Shown here one piece after another: positions 33,888 to 45,250 of a DNA stretch of 64,000 bases (positions within the stretch are counted from its first letter, which is position 1; every line of letters begins with the position of its first letter). The notes below the pieces were generated by a model. That model made no database searches. It was not told the origin of the DNA and saw nothing but the letters and a program-made list of their open reading frames with translations. The stretch is from Elysia chlorotica (lineage: Eukaryota > Mollusca > Gastropoda > Plakobranchidae), in the NCBI GenBank assembly GCA_003991915.1, contig RQTK01001053.1:105716-169715 (forward strand). The letters are read 5' to 3'. A program made the translations under genes and the position numbers.

Positions 33888-34750
33888 CGTTAACTCTCTA
33901 TGAATGTATGTATGCATTTATATACATGTATATGTATCATCAATACATAAACTGCATCTGCGTTTTCCTATTTCTCTCACCCTTCTCTGTGTCCATTTCT
34001 CCTTTTCTCTCTTTGTATATCTATTTTTATCTTGTCGCTCTATCTACCCTCCCCTCTCTCTCTTCCTCCCTGCATCTCTCTCTCTCTTTCTCCCTCGTAA
34101 TTCGCTCAGACAACCGCAAAACCGTCAGCAGTTAAACCAGTGTAACCCCTCGAATACTAATTATATTAATTTAACCGACATAGTTTGGCGAGTTTTGATC
34201 GTTAGATATCATTGTTTGAAAAGGGTCATAAACCACCACCACAACCACCATAATGTCAAGTGATGCGCATAGTTTGATATATTATTATTATGGTGTTGGT
34301 GATTGTTGATCCGTTTCAAACACGCGTCAGAACATGTGATGCGCATAGTTTAATATGTGTATATATTAGTAGGATATATAATAAAAATCTGTTAAAAGGT
34401 AGATTAGCATTCGTTTGAAAAGAGACTGGTACATTATAGCTCGTTCAGTTTAGTTGGTGTGAGAGGTATGAGTTTGAAATGTCAATGAGTGCTTCCGTCT
34501 CCGTGTGGGTTTTCAGAGCCTTAAACAACAGAAGGTTAACGAAAGAAAAATTTGTAGCTCTAACTAGGCACCAGCCACCGATGCGAATCAAAAGGCGCTC
34601 TAGAACCTTAATCGTGTACTGAGGTCTGTGCATGCACCACCACCGCATAATTCTATATGACTACCATTCTCGATTCGACCCTCAGATCTCTCTACCCATC
34701 ATTCTAGAGCTCTACGGACTAGCCTATCTGGTCCCATAATCCGATGAAAA

Positions 34751-35031
34751 GGGGGGCGAACGGCTCAAGTGGTAGAGCGTTGGTCTCCAGTCCGGGAGAA
34801 CCGCGGTTCGAATCCCACGATTGGCAGATTTATTTGTCCAATTTGGTTCCCCGTAACTGGTTGGGTCGGTGTGAGTTGAATGTGACCAGCTGAGACAGGA
34901 ATCATGGCATACCCGCCCTGTCTCGTGTGTGGCAGCACATAAACTTGTCAGATGTCAGTCTTCGGATCTGTCCACAATATAGCCTATACAGTGCTGGCGT
35001 TGGACGTTAAACCAACCCAACTCAACCCAAT
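34751..35031 (+). mobile_element. tRNA-derived SINE, most complete copy
   Basis: tRNA-like head with pol III A box (GGCTCAAGTGGTAGAGCG) and B box GGTTCGAATCC near 34,803. Then a body (ATTTATTTGTCCAATTTGG, GGTTGGGTCGGTGTGAGTT, GTGACCAGCTGAGACAGGA) and a 3' tail (GTGTGGCAGCACATAAACTTG, GCGTTGGACGTTAAACCAAC). Other copies here share these blocks, which defines the family. Confidence 0.8.
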
Positions 35032-35393
35032 CAAAATGGAGTTCACTGGTCTACGCGTTCATAAATGGGACCCGTGAGGCACCGGCTCAATTTCAAATAA
35101 ATCAGGCTTTTACCAGCGTTGCTGAGAGCTTAGAGAATTAGGGAATACACCTGTGTATCTGATTGAAAATAGCGGATCGATAAAGGGTGCTGGTCTCTCT
35201 ACCTGAGGCCTGGTGCTCTCTCTGCACGATGTATAACTATTATGGTGGGTGCATCGATGGTACCGCGGCTCTGTGATTGTATTGTATTTGTGTGTGTGAT
35301 ACAGATAGGGATAGATAGATAGGCAGACGGGTAGACAGATCGGTAGATAGTTGTCTAGAGAGAATGCCAAATGTCGTCTTTCTATGGTATCTT

Positions 35394-35411
35394 TCCCCCC
35401 CCCCCCCCCCT
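35394..35411. repeat. C run
   Basis: About 18 consecutive C, then T and CCCCC. Confidence 0.9.
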
Positions 35412-36535
35412 CCCCCACCCTGCTAGAAGATCAAGTACATGTATATCTATGGTTATGCTCTAGATTGGGGAAACAATTATGATCCAAGCTGTTCACCACG
35501 GCGCAAGTGGTGCCTTTCCTTAGTACAATGTAATGTCGATTTTGTAAGTCCAAGGGCAGTCCTCAGCCTTTTCTGATGTCCCCCTCCCTCTTCTCCCTAG
35601 TACATAGTGCATGTGTCTCTGAGTAACACTCTGTTAGGCCTGATTCTCCCCCACCCCCTTTCCGTTCCCAATACATTGTATCTTTATCATTAAGGCCTCC
35701 TGATTCCCCCTTCCATTTCTTTTCCTCACACTTCTTCCTCCAGTCTGGGACAGTCCTCACGCCAAGTGCTCTCATCTTCTCAAGGGCGTTGCCTGGTTCT
35801 GTTCGTTCTGAATACTCTCGTGTTTGTTTTCGATCCACCTCGCTTTCTTTATATTTCTAGTTTTATCTCATTATGCCCTCTTGTTTACTCCCATGCTCAC
35901 CGCTTTTTTTGTTCTTTCTGTTGCACTCTTTTCTGTTCTCCCTCTCTCCTTCTGTCATTTTCTTGTACTTTGTTTACATCCTGAAAGCCTTAGGCATTTG
36001 AGGAGCTTAATCCTAGTTTCCTAAAAGTAAACATGCATCACTCTCACAACCCAATTCACCATGTGGTTTGCTCGTTCGGTCTGATAGTGAAACTGCTTGT
36101 TACTGGTCTAATATCAACGTTGACATTGTTGGCATGTTGTGACATTATTGTACAATTTCTCAGAACTATAAACATGTACATTTGCAAAAAGGTTTATAAG
36201 AGCAGATAAACATTTTTACTCTGAATAGTGAAATCATTGAGAGTTTGTTAGTTATCTCTCAAATTATTATGATTGTTAATGGCCAGCTGTCATTAGTTTT
36301 TAGCTCTTAGTTTGGGCCCTTGTTATCAGTTCATCCATTAAAACACTCGACCCGGTGATTGGAGTTTTCGTGTCCCCTGTCTCATGCTTTGAATTAAGTA
36401 CAAGCATAGTCGTATCTAGATCTGGTTCCTTGCTGAACCTGAAGGCCAGGTGCTTTTATAAACTTTCAAACAAGATTAGACCCTACCAGGTGCGCTTTCG
36501 CCCCAACTTTGAGACCCTGAGTTAAATGGGTAGGG

Positions 36536-36775
36536 GGAGAGCTAGTTCAGTTGGTAAATGTAGATAGTTCAGTTTCTAGTCATGATGTCACAGGTTTAAA
36601 GTCCGATCGGGCCACACTATTCCCTCCTGGTTGGATATTTGTCAATACATGTATAGTCTGACCTGCTGAGGCAGAGGATCTGATATCCTCCCTCTAGCTC
36701 TAGCAGCACTTAAACAGCGGAACTGCCAGACCTTGTTTCTAGGATCCATCTTCAGTATATCCCGATTGCTGAGGC
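36536..36775 (+). mobile_element. SINE copy
   Basis: Head GAGCTAGTTCAGTTGGTAAA, B-box remnant GGTTTAAAGTCC, GGTTGGATATTTGTC, CTGACCTGCTGAGGCAGAGG, then AGCAGCACTTAAACAG. Diverged member of the family. Confidence 0.5.
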
Positions 36776-37044
36776 ATGGGCGTTAAGAACGAAACCAAGC
36801 CACACCAGCCCGTGGGAGAAGAAAAGCTTCTTGAAAGGCTCTGTCAAAATAGACTCCAAGTTTTCTTTAAGGGAGCGGTCGCCAAAAGCAAACCAGTTTC
36901 CATGAAAATTATGTTTGTTCAGTTATTTCTAAACCCCCTTGACGCATTTGAAAATTTGCTACATTTACTATTCCCGTGTGGAAAAAAATCTGCACTGCAA
37001 CGTATTATATCAACATAAGAAAGTGTGACCGAACACATGGCTCG

Positions 37045-37160
37045 ATCGGAGAGGTGGGAGGGACAAAGGGTAGAGCTTTGGGCTTTCAATTGGAGAGCAC
37101 CCATTTCACCCTCTACTAGTCTGGTTGGATCGATGTCTGTGTAGTACATAATGTGATCGA
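37045..37160 (+). mobile_element. SINE head fragment
   Basis: AGGGTAGAGCTTTGGGCTTTC then CTGGTTGGATCGATGTCTGTG, matching head and body blocks. No tail before the ATC microsatellite at 37,192. Confidence 0.35.
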
Positions 37161-37191
37161 CTGTGAAGGGCGTCCTGGTGTTCCCCCACAC

Positions 37192-37194
37192 ATT

Positions 37195-37231
<37 letters not shown>
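37192..37231. repeat. ATC microsatellite
   Basis: Perfect (ATC)n, about 13 units. Confidence 0.95.
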
Positions 37232-37235
<4 letters not shown>

Positions 37236-38336
37236 TCTCCTCCTCATCATCATCATCTTCGCCACCATCCTCATCGTCTTGGCGTACTTGGGCTGTCTAG
37301 ATTTATCCAGTTTTTACTTTAAGACAGTCGCTAACTCTCATCCCCATCGGCTCTCCCAACCTCTCTATGTCTCTGTTTTTCTGACTCTCTTTTCTGTCTG
37401 CCTCTTTTTCTGTGATACTGTAAGTCTGTTTTTCTCTGCCAGTCTGTCTTGGACTGTCTGTATGCCTGTCACAGATATCGTTGACATGGTCATAGGTATA
37501 TCTACAGTTTTATTATGACTAACGTATTTGCATTGACGGGTTGGGGTTTAATAACAATTATGTGTATACGTTTCATAGATTATCACACATGCGGAACCTA
37601 TTCATGCATAATGTTTCAAACTGGATGGACTATCAATTATGTTGTGATAGCAGATCTAGCCAACAACTTGGTCCTCGTAACTTATGGCTAGTTCTATAGC
37701 CGGTCCTCTCAGTATCTGACAATTGGATCGGCGTTGTGCGACTTCTAGTTCTAATCGAAAAGTTCCAGGGTAACTGATTCGGTCTTGAATGAAATCGACT
37801 TGTTCTTTATTAGTTTGGCCAGTGTCAGTTATCATTATGAGATTGGATAAGACAAAATTCATGGTTTCCCCTTTCGATCTCTATATGACAGCGCATGAAG
37901 ATTTCAGACGTGAATATCGGAACCCGCCCACGATACAACCACATTGCTGACGTTAGGCGTTGATTGAGAAAAGAATAATTATACCAAACCAGTTTCAATG
38001 TACATGGATAATCTTGGTCACCTCATAATAATGGTGTTCATGCCCTTAACGTCATAGGGTTAATTCATAAAGCCGTAGCTGCCATGGTAACCACCCACTG
38101 GGGTGTACCCTTTAAGGCAAATAAGTGTAGGAAAATACGTATAAATACGCATTTTTGGCATACAGTTGGTAACTCTGGTCAGTTGGTGCTCCCTGAAAAC
38201 AGGTCAGCCTTTCCAAGCATTGGCTTCGTGCCCCGTCGCGCTTGGGTGGGGAGACCCAGTCTCAAATTACAGCAGTACATGTAAACAGATTAATACATAG
38301 GTTATATAATGGGACTAGATTCAGATCTACGAGAGG

Positions 38337-38337
<1 letters not shown>

Positions 38338-38387
<50 letters not shown>

Positions 38388-38577
38388 GGGGAAGCAGGTC
38401 AGATAGAGTGAGAGGGACAGGCAAAGGCAGTGGGATAGAGAAAGAGATATTGAGAGAGGGAGAGGCAGAAAGAGAACGAACAGAGAAATAAAGAAAGAGA
38501 GAGATAGAGTTATAGACGTAGTGAGACTGACAAACGAGACAGAGCATGACTGTCCTTCGTGGACGAGTTCCAGTCGG

Positions 38578-38618
<41 letters not shown>
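38338..38618. repeat. Two GA microsatellites and purine-rich DNA between
   Basis: (GA)n at 38,338-38,384 and 38,584-38,618, with purine-rich DNA at 38,390-38,515. Confidence 0.9.
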
Positions 38619-38619
<1 letters not shown>

Positions 38620-39439
38620 CGGGAGCGCGTCAGAGATAGAGGGAGAGCAGTGGATAAAGTGGAATGGTAAAGTTGATTAGAAACCAGAAACCGTGCAACT
38701 GGACCGGCGGACTGACGCTAGGTTCTCTCGCTCAAGGTTCGTAGTTTGTAGTTCTCAGTTCAGTTTGTAGGTGGGCTGTGAAGCGACAGAGATAATGAGC
38801 TCAGGATATTGATTCTAGTTCTACTTGTGATGGAAAAAACATAACTTTTGCATAATTTGATCAGGTTTCTGACTTTTTTTCCTGTGCAATTTTAGGAAAA
38901 AGTTGAGATTTTTTTTAAACTTCTGAATTGACGAAAATTTAATGACTGCCTTCGATTTGAAAGCTAGCGAGAAGAAGTAAAAATAACAGAAAACCATTGG
39001 ATTCAGTATTCTATTGGTATTACAGTAATTTACTACAGATTCTAAAATGTGATTTCATTGTTTATTACATGATTGTAATTACACTAGTTTTCTGCATGTT
39101 ATTCCAGGAAGAGATTGGTAGAGAGTGAGTGTAACTTTTCCCGCGAACTGCTCGACCCGGAACGAAATTTCCCCTACACCTTCACCCGAACATCATGCGC
39201 TTAAAGAGGAAACACGGTAAAAGAATAACAAAAAAAGAAAAAAAAAGAAACAACAGCAAACAAAACAAACATCAACTACATAAGACGATTGATTTTTAAA
39301 TTAAAAAAAAATGTATGAGTGATTGTGTCAGATATTGTAGCGAATCACCTGTTCGTGGTGATGGCTTCAATTAACGTGAGACTTAAGCTTCAAACTGACC
39401 CAAAGAAACGAACAAATCTGAAAAAAGGCCAACACATGA

Positions 39440-39640
39440 CAACGAAGTAGTTGAGTCGGTAGCGCGCGAGTCTATCAACATCTTCTTGAGAACTTCTGGG
39501 TTCGGACCCACTATCAAGTCGTTTTGATACCTACAGTTCGGGTTGGTGTCAGTACAACCTAAGAGGCCGATAGAAGTCCTGAAATATCCCCACTTTGTCT
39601 CTGTGGAAAAACGTAAAATGTCAGACGTTGGTTACGAGCT
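39440..39640 (+). mobile_element. SINE copy
   Basis: GTAGTTGAGTCGGTAGCGCG (A-box region), GGGTTCGGACCC (B box), GTTCGGGTTGGTGTCAGT and a tail trace AAATGTCAGACGTTGG. Confidence 0.5.
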
Positions 39641-39708
39641 AGTCGTCGCATAGAATCTTCCGCTGGTGTCGTGAAGGGCTTAAAAGGAGGAGATAGCTTC
39701 TCTGTTTG

Positions 39709-39745
<37 letters not shown>

Positions 39746-40014
39746 GTCTCTGTCTCTGTCTCTGTCTGTCTCTCTCTCTCTGACTATAATAGACTGATGC
39801 TAAAGTCCTGGTATCGCCTCTGTGTCTCTGTGTCGAATAACGTAAATTGTAAGAGTGTGGTCCTAGAGCTCGTCGCTGTATTGTATTCCTCTTTGGGAAT
39901 CTATAACATCAGACTGTTGTTTTACGGTTTTAACGCGATGAACAGGGCCCGCGATCTGATTTTAAACATCTGTCAAGCAAATCAATAACTATAGTGGCTT
40001 TAACACTTAAAAAA

Positions 40015-40092
40015 CCGGGGGGGGGGGGGGGGTGGGGGGAAGGGTGAAGGGGGGTCGGTCGCACGGCGCGGGGGCCGGGGGGGGGGGGGTTC
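40015..40092 (+). repeat. G-rich block with G-quadruplex potential
   Basis: Contains G runs of about 16, 6, 6, 5 and 13, with short spacers. The repeated G tracts meet the usual four-tract pattern many times over. Confidence 0.9.
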
Positions 40093-40262
40093 AGCGCAAG
40101 TTGAAGAGCGTTTGGATCCCGATCAGGAGGTACTCGTTTCTAGCCCACTTTCGAGCAAATTTATTTGTCTGATTTCGCCCCCTTGGTTGATTCGACCGCA
40201 GTATAATTTGAACTACTGAGACAGTCGTTCTATACACCCGCTCTACCTCCGTGTGAAATTAA
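40092..40262 (+). mobile_element. SINE copy
   Basis: GCGCAAGTTGAAGAGCGTTTG (head), TTTATTTGTCTGATTTCGCC, GGTTGATTCGACC, ACTACTGAGACAGTC. It directly follows the G-rich block. Confidence 0.45.
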
Positions 40263-40961
40263 TCACGTGGAATATTGTCAAACTTTAGCCTTAGAGACAG
40301 ACGCCGTATTAGATTCGTAGAATTAACACAACTGACCAAATCCAGCCTAGACTCGATCGTGACCAGCACACCGACTGACATATGTGTGAGTGTAACACCA
40401 GGCCCGTGCTTAGCAATCAGATCAATAAGCGACTATACAGTATACACCAACGACCAGGTGGGTTTCCCAGCTGACTCGTGTACCAACGGACTCTGTGCTC
40501 ACCAGCATCTGGGCCGCTAGCACAGTAACAATACTTGAGGTGTGAGGCGCTGAATATAATCGATTATTTGTACTAAACTGAATTACTTCTACCCGGATAC
40601 ATCCTTATAAACATTATTTTAAAAGACTCTTTCAATGTGTTGTTATTGTGGTTTTTACATCGCTTTTTTCACTTGAGTGATGAATAATTGACCGGACACA
40701 TAACCTTATAGAACACAGCACGTAGAAACTAGCGTCTCTTTCCTTTTCTCTTTCTATCTACATGTATATATCTTTCTCAAAACATGGGGAGGTACTCGTT
40801 GGAGTACCTCCTGATGTGTCGCAAAAAAATGGCCATACTCTCCAGGTAGGACAATACCATAATATATCTTTCTATTGATCTATCCAACCATCTCTCTATC
40901 TCACTCCCCTTCATCTTTCTCTTTCTATTTTTTGTCACTATTTGTGTGCCTTTCTTCTTCA

Positions 40962-40963
<2 letters not shown>

Positions 40964-41034
<71 letters not shown>
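40964..41034. repeat. CT microsatellite
   Basis: Perfect (CT)n of about 70 bp. Confidence 0.95.
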
Positions 41035-41037
<3 letters not shown>

Positions 41038-41316
41038 CTTTCTGCCTATCACTCTATCTCTTCAGCTAACTCGTGCAATAGCGCCAGCTTGGAAAAATAA
41101 AACGCAAACCGACAAAGCTCAAACTTGGTGTGTCTCTCCCAGTCAGACAGAGTGTGAGTCACAAGTCTAGCTGCACGCCACTAAACCGTCTGTCTCTCCG
41201 GCAGACTGTGTACATGCATTATGACTAAGTTCATCTATACTTACCAGGATATCTATTGCTGTACCAGATTGATGACCACAAATTCCTCACACATATAATT
41301 ATGAACCCTACTGTCA

Positions 41317-41560
41317 GGGCCTGAGGCTAAGTAAAAAATACAACTGCATAGGTTCTGACAATAAGTAACTGCTTAGTTTGGCCATCCGGCTTGTATACAA
41401 GTTTATGTGACAGGTCACTGTACCAGACTGATGTATTTGGACCATACCTGTTTGGGCCTGAGGCTAAGTGATAAATACAACTACATAGGTCCTTACAATA
41501 AGTAACCACTTAGGTTGGCCGTCCTGCTGGCATACACGTCTATGTGACAGATCGTCTGTA
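41317..41560. repeat. 137-bp tandem duplication, about two units
   Basis: GGGCCTGAGGCTAAGT at 41,317 and 41,454, followed by matching AATACAACT(G/A)CATAGGT and TATGTGACAG blocks; moderately diverged. Confidence 0.8.
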
Positions 41561-41779
41561 CCCAGGCTGTCATCAATACAGTCTGTGTGGCGCTGACGTC
41601 GGAACATAAGCAACTAACTCAAACTGAAACTCACACTCTCCAAGCGGGGTTGATACATGCATGCTTAGCTAATCAAACCGCACTAATTCAGACTATTACA
41701 ATAGTATTTGATTAGATTGTTGTGCACGTTATTCAAGTGGAGTTTCAAAACTGTGAGCGCGAGGTAACTCAGAGCCAGG

Positions 41780-41855
41780 TGATGATGATGATGATGGTGA
41801 TAATGATGATGATGATGATGATATTGATGATGATGATGATGGTGATGATGATATT
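41780..41855. repeat. GAT microsatellite, imperfect
   Basis: (GAT)n with GGT and AAT interruptions. Confidence 0.9.
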
Positions 41856-42228
41856 TGGCTACAGCGGTGATTTTGATTGTTGTTTAAATGTTTGATGCGC
41901 CTTTGTTTAGTTGGTTTCTCCAAATGCATACTCGTACGAACGTTCCTATTGATGGTAACAGTTTGTCTTCTTGAAAAGCAAGGGTAGTAAGAACAAAGAT
42001 GCTCTATATTTTGTCGACGGACTAGTGAAACGTTTGGAAAACGATTTAAAAAAAAAAGAATTCATGGGTCTGAGCTTATAACATCGTTGGACATACTACT
42101 TCAGTTGATCAAATTTCTTTTTTTCCAACACATTGTTGGTTATCTGCTTGAATTTGTTTTCTCACTTACACTACATGACCGGTGTTTTCTTATGACCAGT
42201 CCAGTTGTACTGAAGAAACGACGCTAGA

Positions 42229-42435
42229 CCAATCGCCTAAACCAATCAATGTGGCGGTTATTATTTGGAAAATGCGTATCACTCGCTCATTATTTTTTTT
42301 TCACCATCTGTGGAAAAAAATCGTTTTGGTTGTATTTGATCTGCACGTTTTTCCTGTAGGAAAGAAGCTTTCACCTAATTTGATGTCTCCTAGATTCCCC
42401 CGGAGGAAGGTAGATACTTCAGTAAACTAACCAAT
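42229..42435 (+). promoter_or_regulatory. Cluster of three CCAAT boxes upstream of the 42.5-kb exon
   Basis: CCAAT occurs on the plus strand at 42,229, 42,242 and 42,431, all within 300 bp of the first in-frame ATG. NF-Y-type promoters often carry such spaced boxes. CCAAT is common by chance, so this only mildly favours a promoter here. Confidence 0.2.
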
Positions 42436-42463
42436 GACCATGTTTTGATCTTGACGTCCCCAG

Positions 42464-44635
42464 ATCTGAAAACTATCGGGCATGATTTTGAGCCAGAAGC
42501 CAGCACCTCGTGTCACGTGATGATGCTCCACCGGTCCGCGTCTGAGTCGGCCTTCTCCCGGACGCACAGGGCGCATGCGTCGTCTATGGGCCTAGACTCG
42601 GAGGACGAGGAGGCTGTGACGTCAGCACTCAAGGACGTTCGGCTAGCACTGACCCCCACGCCCTCTACCAGCAACCTCCCGGGGAGGTCCGCCTTCACGT
42701 CCCCACGCAGAGTAAGCAGCCTGCGGAGTGCGCATGCGCCGCCATTAGAGTCCACGCCCTCTTCCTCCATATCGAGGCTGACGGGGGGTCGGGTGAGACA
42801 GTCGTCCTCGACGTCTTCCTCTGAGGTGCCGAAGCCCCACCGGGCCCTCGACAAGGCGATCTCTCAACAGACGTTTCTGTCGGGGTCTTCCACCACGGCC
42901 TTCTCCAAGACAGCCTGGGCTTCCGAGAACTCTGTCGCAGAAGGGCGCAGGAATTCTCGGAAAAAATCGTCAAAACTATGCAAGCAGCAACTTGTTTTGC
43001 CCCCTTCTCCCACCGATGAAGTGGATGGAGAATACGAACCCATCTATTTTGCGAAAAGACAATCAATCTCATCGGTAAAGGAATCGAGTTTGAGTCCTTC
43101 AAAACCTGTAGCGGAGACTCCTGCTGGTTCGAGAAACCAGAATCGCAGGCCAGGCGAACCGAAATCTCCAGGTGTACACCCGGACTCGCCTAAAAGACCG
43201 AGTAGTCAGAGTCGATACCGCCCACACAACGAGAAATTCCCGATTCCCAACTCTCCAAACGCTTGCAAATCTCCATCTTCGAAAAGCGTCGGTTCTCGCC
43301 ATGATGATGTATTCGAATACTCTCAGTCTCACCCTTCCCATAATACACCAGAGCGGAAGTCTACGTCACATTCAAGAACCAGGCGGCCTGTCGGGAACGA
43401 CGATTCCCAGCAGCCACCCAGTGGGCGAGCCAGAAAGACTTCCAGAGAAGTCCTCCTCGAGTTCCCACTGGAATCGAACACGACCCCCTCAGTTCGGCCG
43501 TCGGGAAGAGTGGCTCAACAAACACAGCGCGCGAAAGATGAGAAGAGAGACCGTGTTCGAAGCCCGGACTCCCACAGCGGCAACCAGCCCCAGGGGATCC
43601 GAGCCGCCCAATCAGTGCCCCGCCTGGACGCAAGTCATGTGACCACGCCCACCAACAGTCCTGACAGATCCACCAGGCCCCACTCTGTAGTCGACTCAAG
43701 AGAGAGGCCGCGCAAGTCCAGCAGGGGCAAGATGTGCGACTTCTTCTACCTCTTCCGATGGGGCAAGAAGAAAGACAAAGATACAAGGTCCCCAAGCGCC
43801 GATGAAGAGACCAGTCGGAGTCGAGGCAAAAGCAGCCGACATCGATCAAAGTCAGACGACTCGGCGCCTCCCAGCGGGTCTAGAGATAAGCACGGCAGGC
43901 CCGGCTCTAGAAGTAAATCGCGCGACAAGAAACACGCGTCGTCTGGCGATCGCAACCATCAACACCATGACCAAGAAAAGCGCCATCATCACCATCACCG
44001 GCCTTCCTCATCCTCCGCTAGTAGACCATTACGAACCCCCACGACGGGAGGGGGCCAATCTTCTGAACCTCAGTATCGGCAGTACCGACACAACCACCGG
44101 CGGGAGAACCACCACCACCAACATCACCATGACTCCAAAAATCAGCACCGCTCGCCAGACGAGAACAAGCCCCCGCCTCAACAATACACGCCATCGAGGC
44201 CCAAGCGGGAGAGGCGCAAGAAAAGCCAACATGGGAAGTCTCAGCAGCCAGAAGACGGGCGCTCTTTTGTTTCTGACTGTACTGTAGGTCTGCGTCACGA
44301 AGACCTGCCGCTCCACCCGTCCATCGCTAAAGCTATGCCGCCCAAAGCTCTTGCCAAGACTCGGCAGACGAACGCGCCTCCCGTGACCGGATCCTACCAG
44401 AAGAACACGTTCGTGCGCGCGCAGGGTGTCGGCCTAGGGGGAGACCAGCTTTTTAAACGCGGGTGGAAGCGTTCCAGGTCCGAGTCGCCGTCCAACCTGA
44501 GGGCTGGCAGTACGGGAAACTCCGGATCTAACCCTAACCTGGCGGGCGGGTCAAGCGTCACGGGAGAAGGAGGGGGAGACCCCAGGGACCGCTCCATGCA
44601 CAGCGCTAGCCGTATGGATCTAGATAGATTGTCAA
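42464..44635 (+). CDS. Large coding exon, unrecognised Ser/Arg/His-rich protein
   Basis: GC-rich open exon in AT-rich surroundings, about 723 codons, from acceptor gacgtccccag to a weak donor TCAA|gtatcc; beyond it the composition turns intronic. The first in-frame ATG is at 42,520 (MMLHRSASESAFSRTHR), just after CACGTG, so this could also be a first exon. Visible features: acidic DSEDEEAVTSALKDVRLAL; long Ser/Pro/Arg-rich disorder; a hydrophobic patch CDFFYLFRWGKKKDKD about residue 405 from that ATG; RSRGKSSRHRSKS-type and His-rich runs (HHHHH, HHHQHHH); then LRHEDLPLHPSIAKAMPPKAL and KRSRSESPSNLR. Probably a disordered scaffold or RNA/cytoskeleton-associated protein, but no family is recognised. 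One base is carried out, matching the exon at 60,938. Confidence 0.75.
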
Positions 44636-44924
44636 GTATCCATTTAGATCTGGATATTTTTAGTTGTATTCGCAACCGTCAGTTTATTAACAAAGTTCAA
44701 TTATTGCGCTTCTACAAACGATTTCTAGTATTAATTATTTTCTTTATTTTGACAAGATAGTGTGTCCGAGTCATTGTAAATAATATTTTTAAAAATTTAC
44801 CTGAAACAGGGACGCACTTTAACGAGTCAACGTTACAAGCTCCAATCGATTTTCCTTCAAACCATACCGATTCAATCTCTATATCCTTAATTACAGTTTT
44901 AATGAAAATGTGAAATCTTTCATT

Positions 44925-44976
44925 CAGGCTTGTTCTCAGAAAGCATTGACCAGATGATGTTTTCAGATCTCTTCAT
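44925..44976 (-). other. Possible terminal exon of the minus-strand gene
   Basis: After acceptor ttttaatgaagag, the phase carried from 45,195 gives PSENIIWSMLSENKPE and then a stop, which would close the protein. An overlapping alternative frame stays open to a donor TTTCAG|gtaaat near 44,800. Low confidence; reported so the short exon is not lost. Confidence 0.2.
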
Positions 44977-45194
44977 TAAAATAAATATCGATTATTTTAA
45001 TACACTTTGCAAAAAAATCGCATAGGACGTTTAAGTTGCTTTGGACAAAAGGATAATTTATTTTCGTTTATTAGCATGCATTCGTTCGGTTATATTTTTT
45101 AAGAGAACGTGAAAAGGTAAGGCATGTAAAACTATGTCTATAAACAACCACCATACTAAGGATAAGAATGACACAAGAATATGTCATTACTCAC

Positions 45195-45250
45195 GGTTTG
45201 ATTATCGCTTTAGCCAACTTGAGCACGTTCAGGATGCCAATACTTAGTTT
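45195..45250 (-). CDS. Small exon following the 48.3-49.3 kb exon
   Basis: 56 nt between acceptor gatttcag and donor CC|gtgagt, on the minus strand 3.1 kb downstream of the large exon. In the phase that exon leaves, it reads KLSIGILNVLKLAKAIIK plus two bases. The phase fit and good splice signals support it; size and lack of homology keep it moderate. Confidence 0.5.

Noticed and set aside
34751-34830. Possible tRNA gene
   Set aside because: Has A and B boxes, but the acceptor stem does not close well and a SINE body and tail follow directly.
40275-40520. 81-codon plus-strand frame
   Set aside because: No splice signals, no recognised similarity, and it adjoins SINE sequence.
43172-43642. 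Alternative plus-strand frame of 156 codons
   Set aside because: Lies inside the much longer frame of the 42.5-kb exon and has poorer composition.
44776-44935. Minus-strand frame reading IKDIEIESVWFEGKSIGACN to a good donor
   Set aside because: Phase does not fit the exon at 45,195 with any clear acceptor; the alternative terminal exon reading is listed at low confidence instead.
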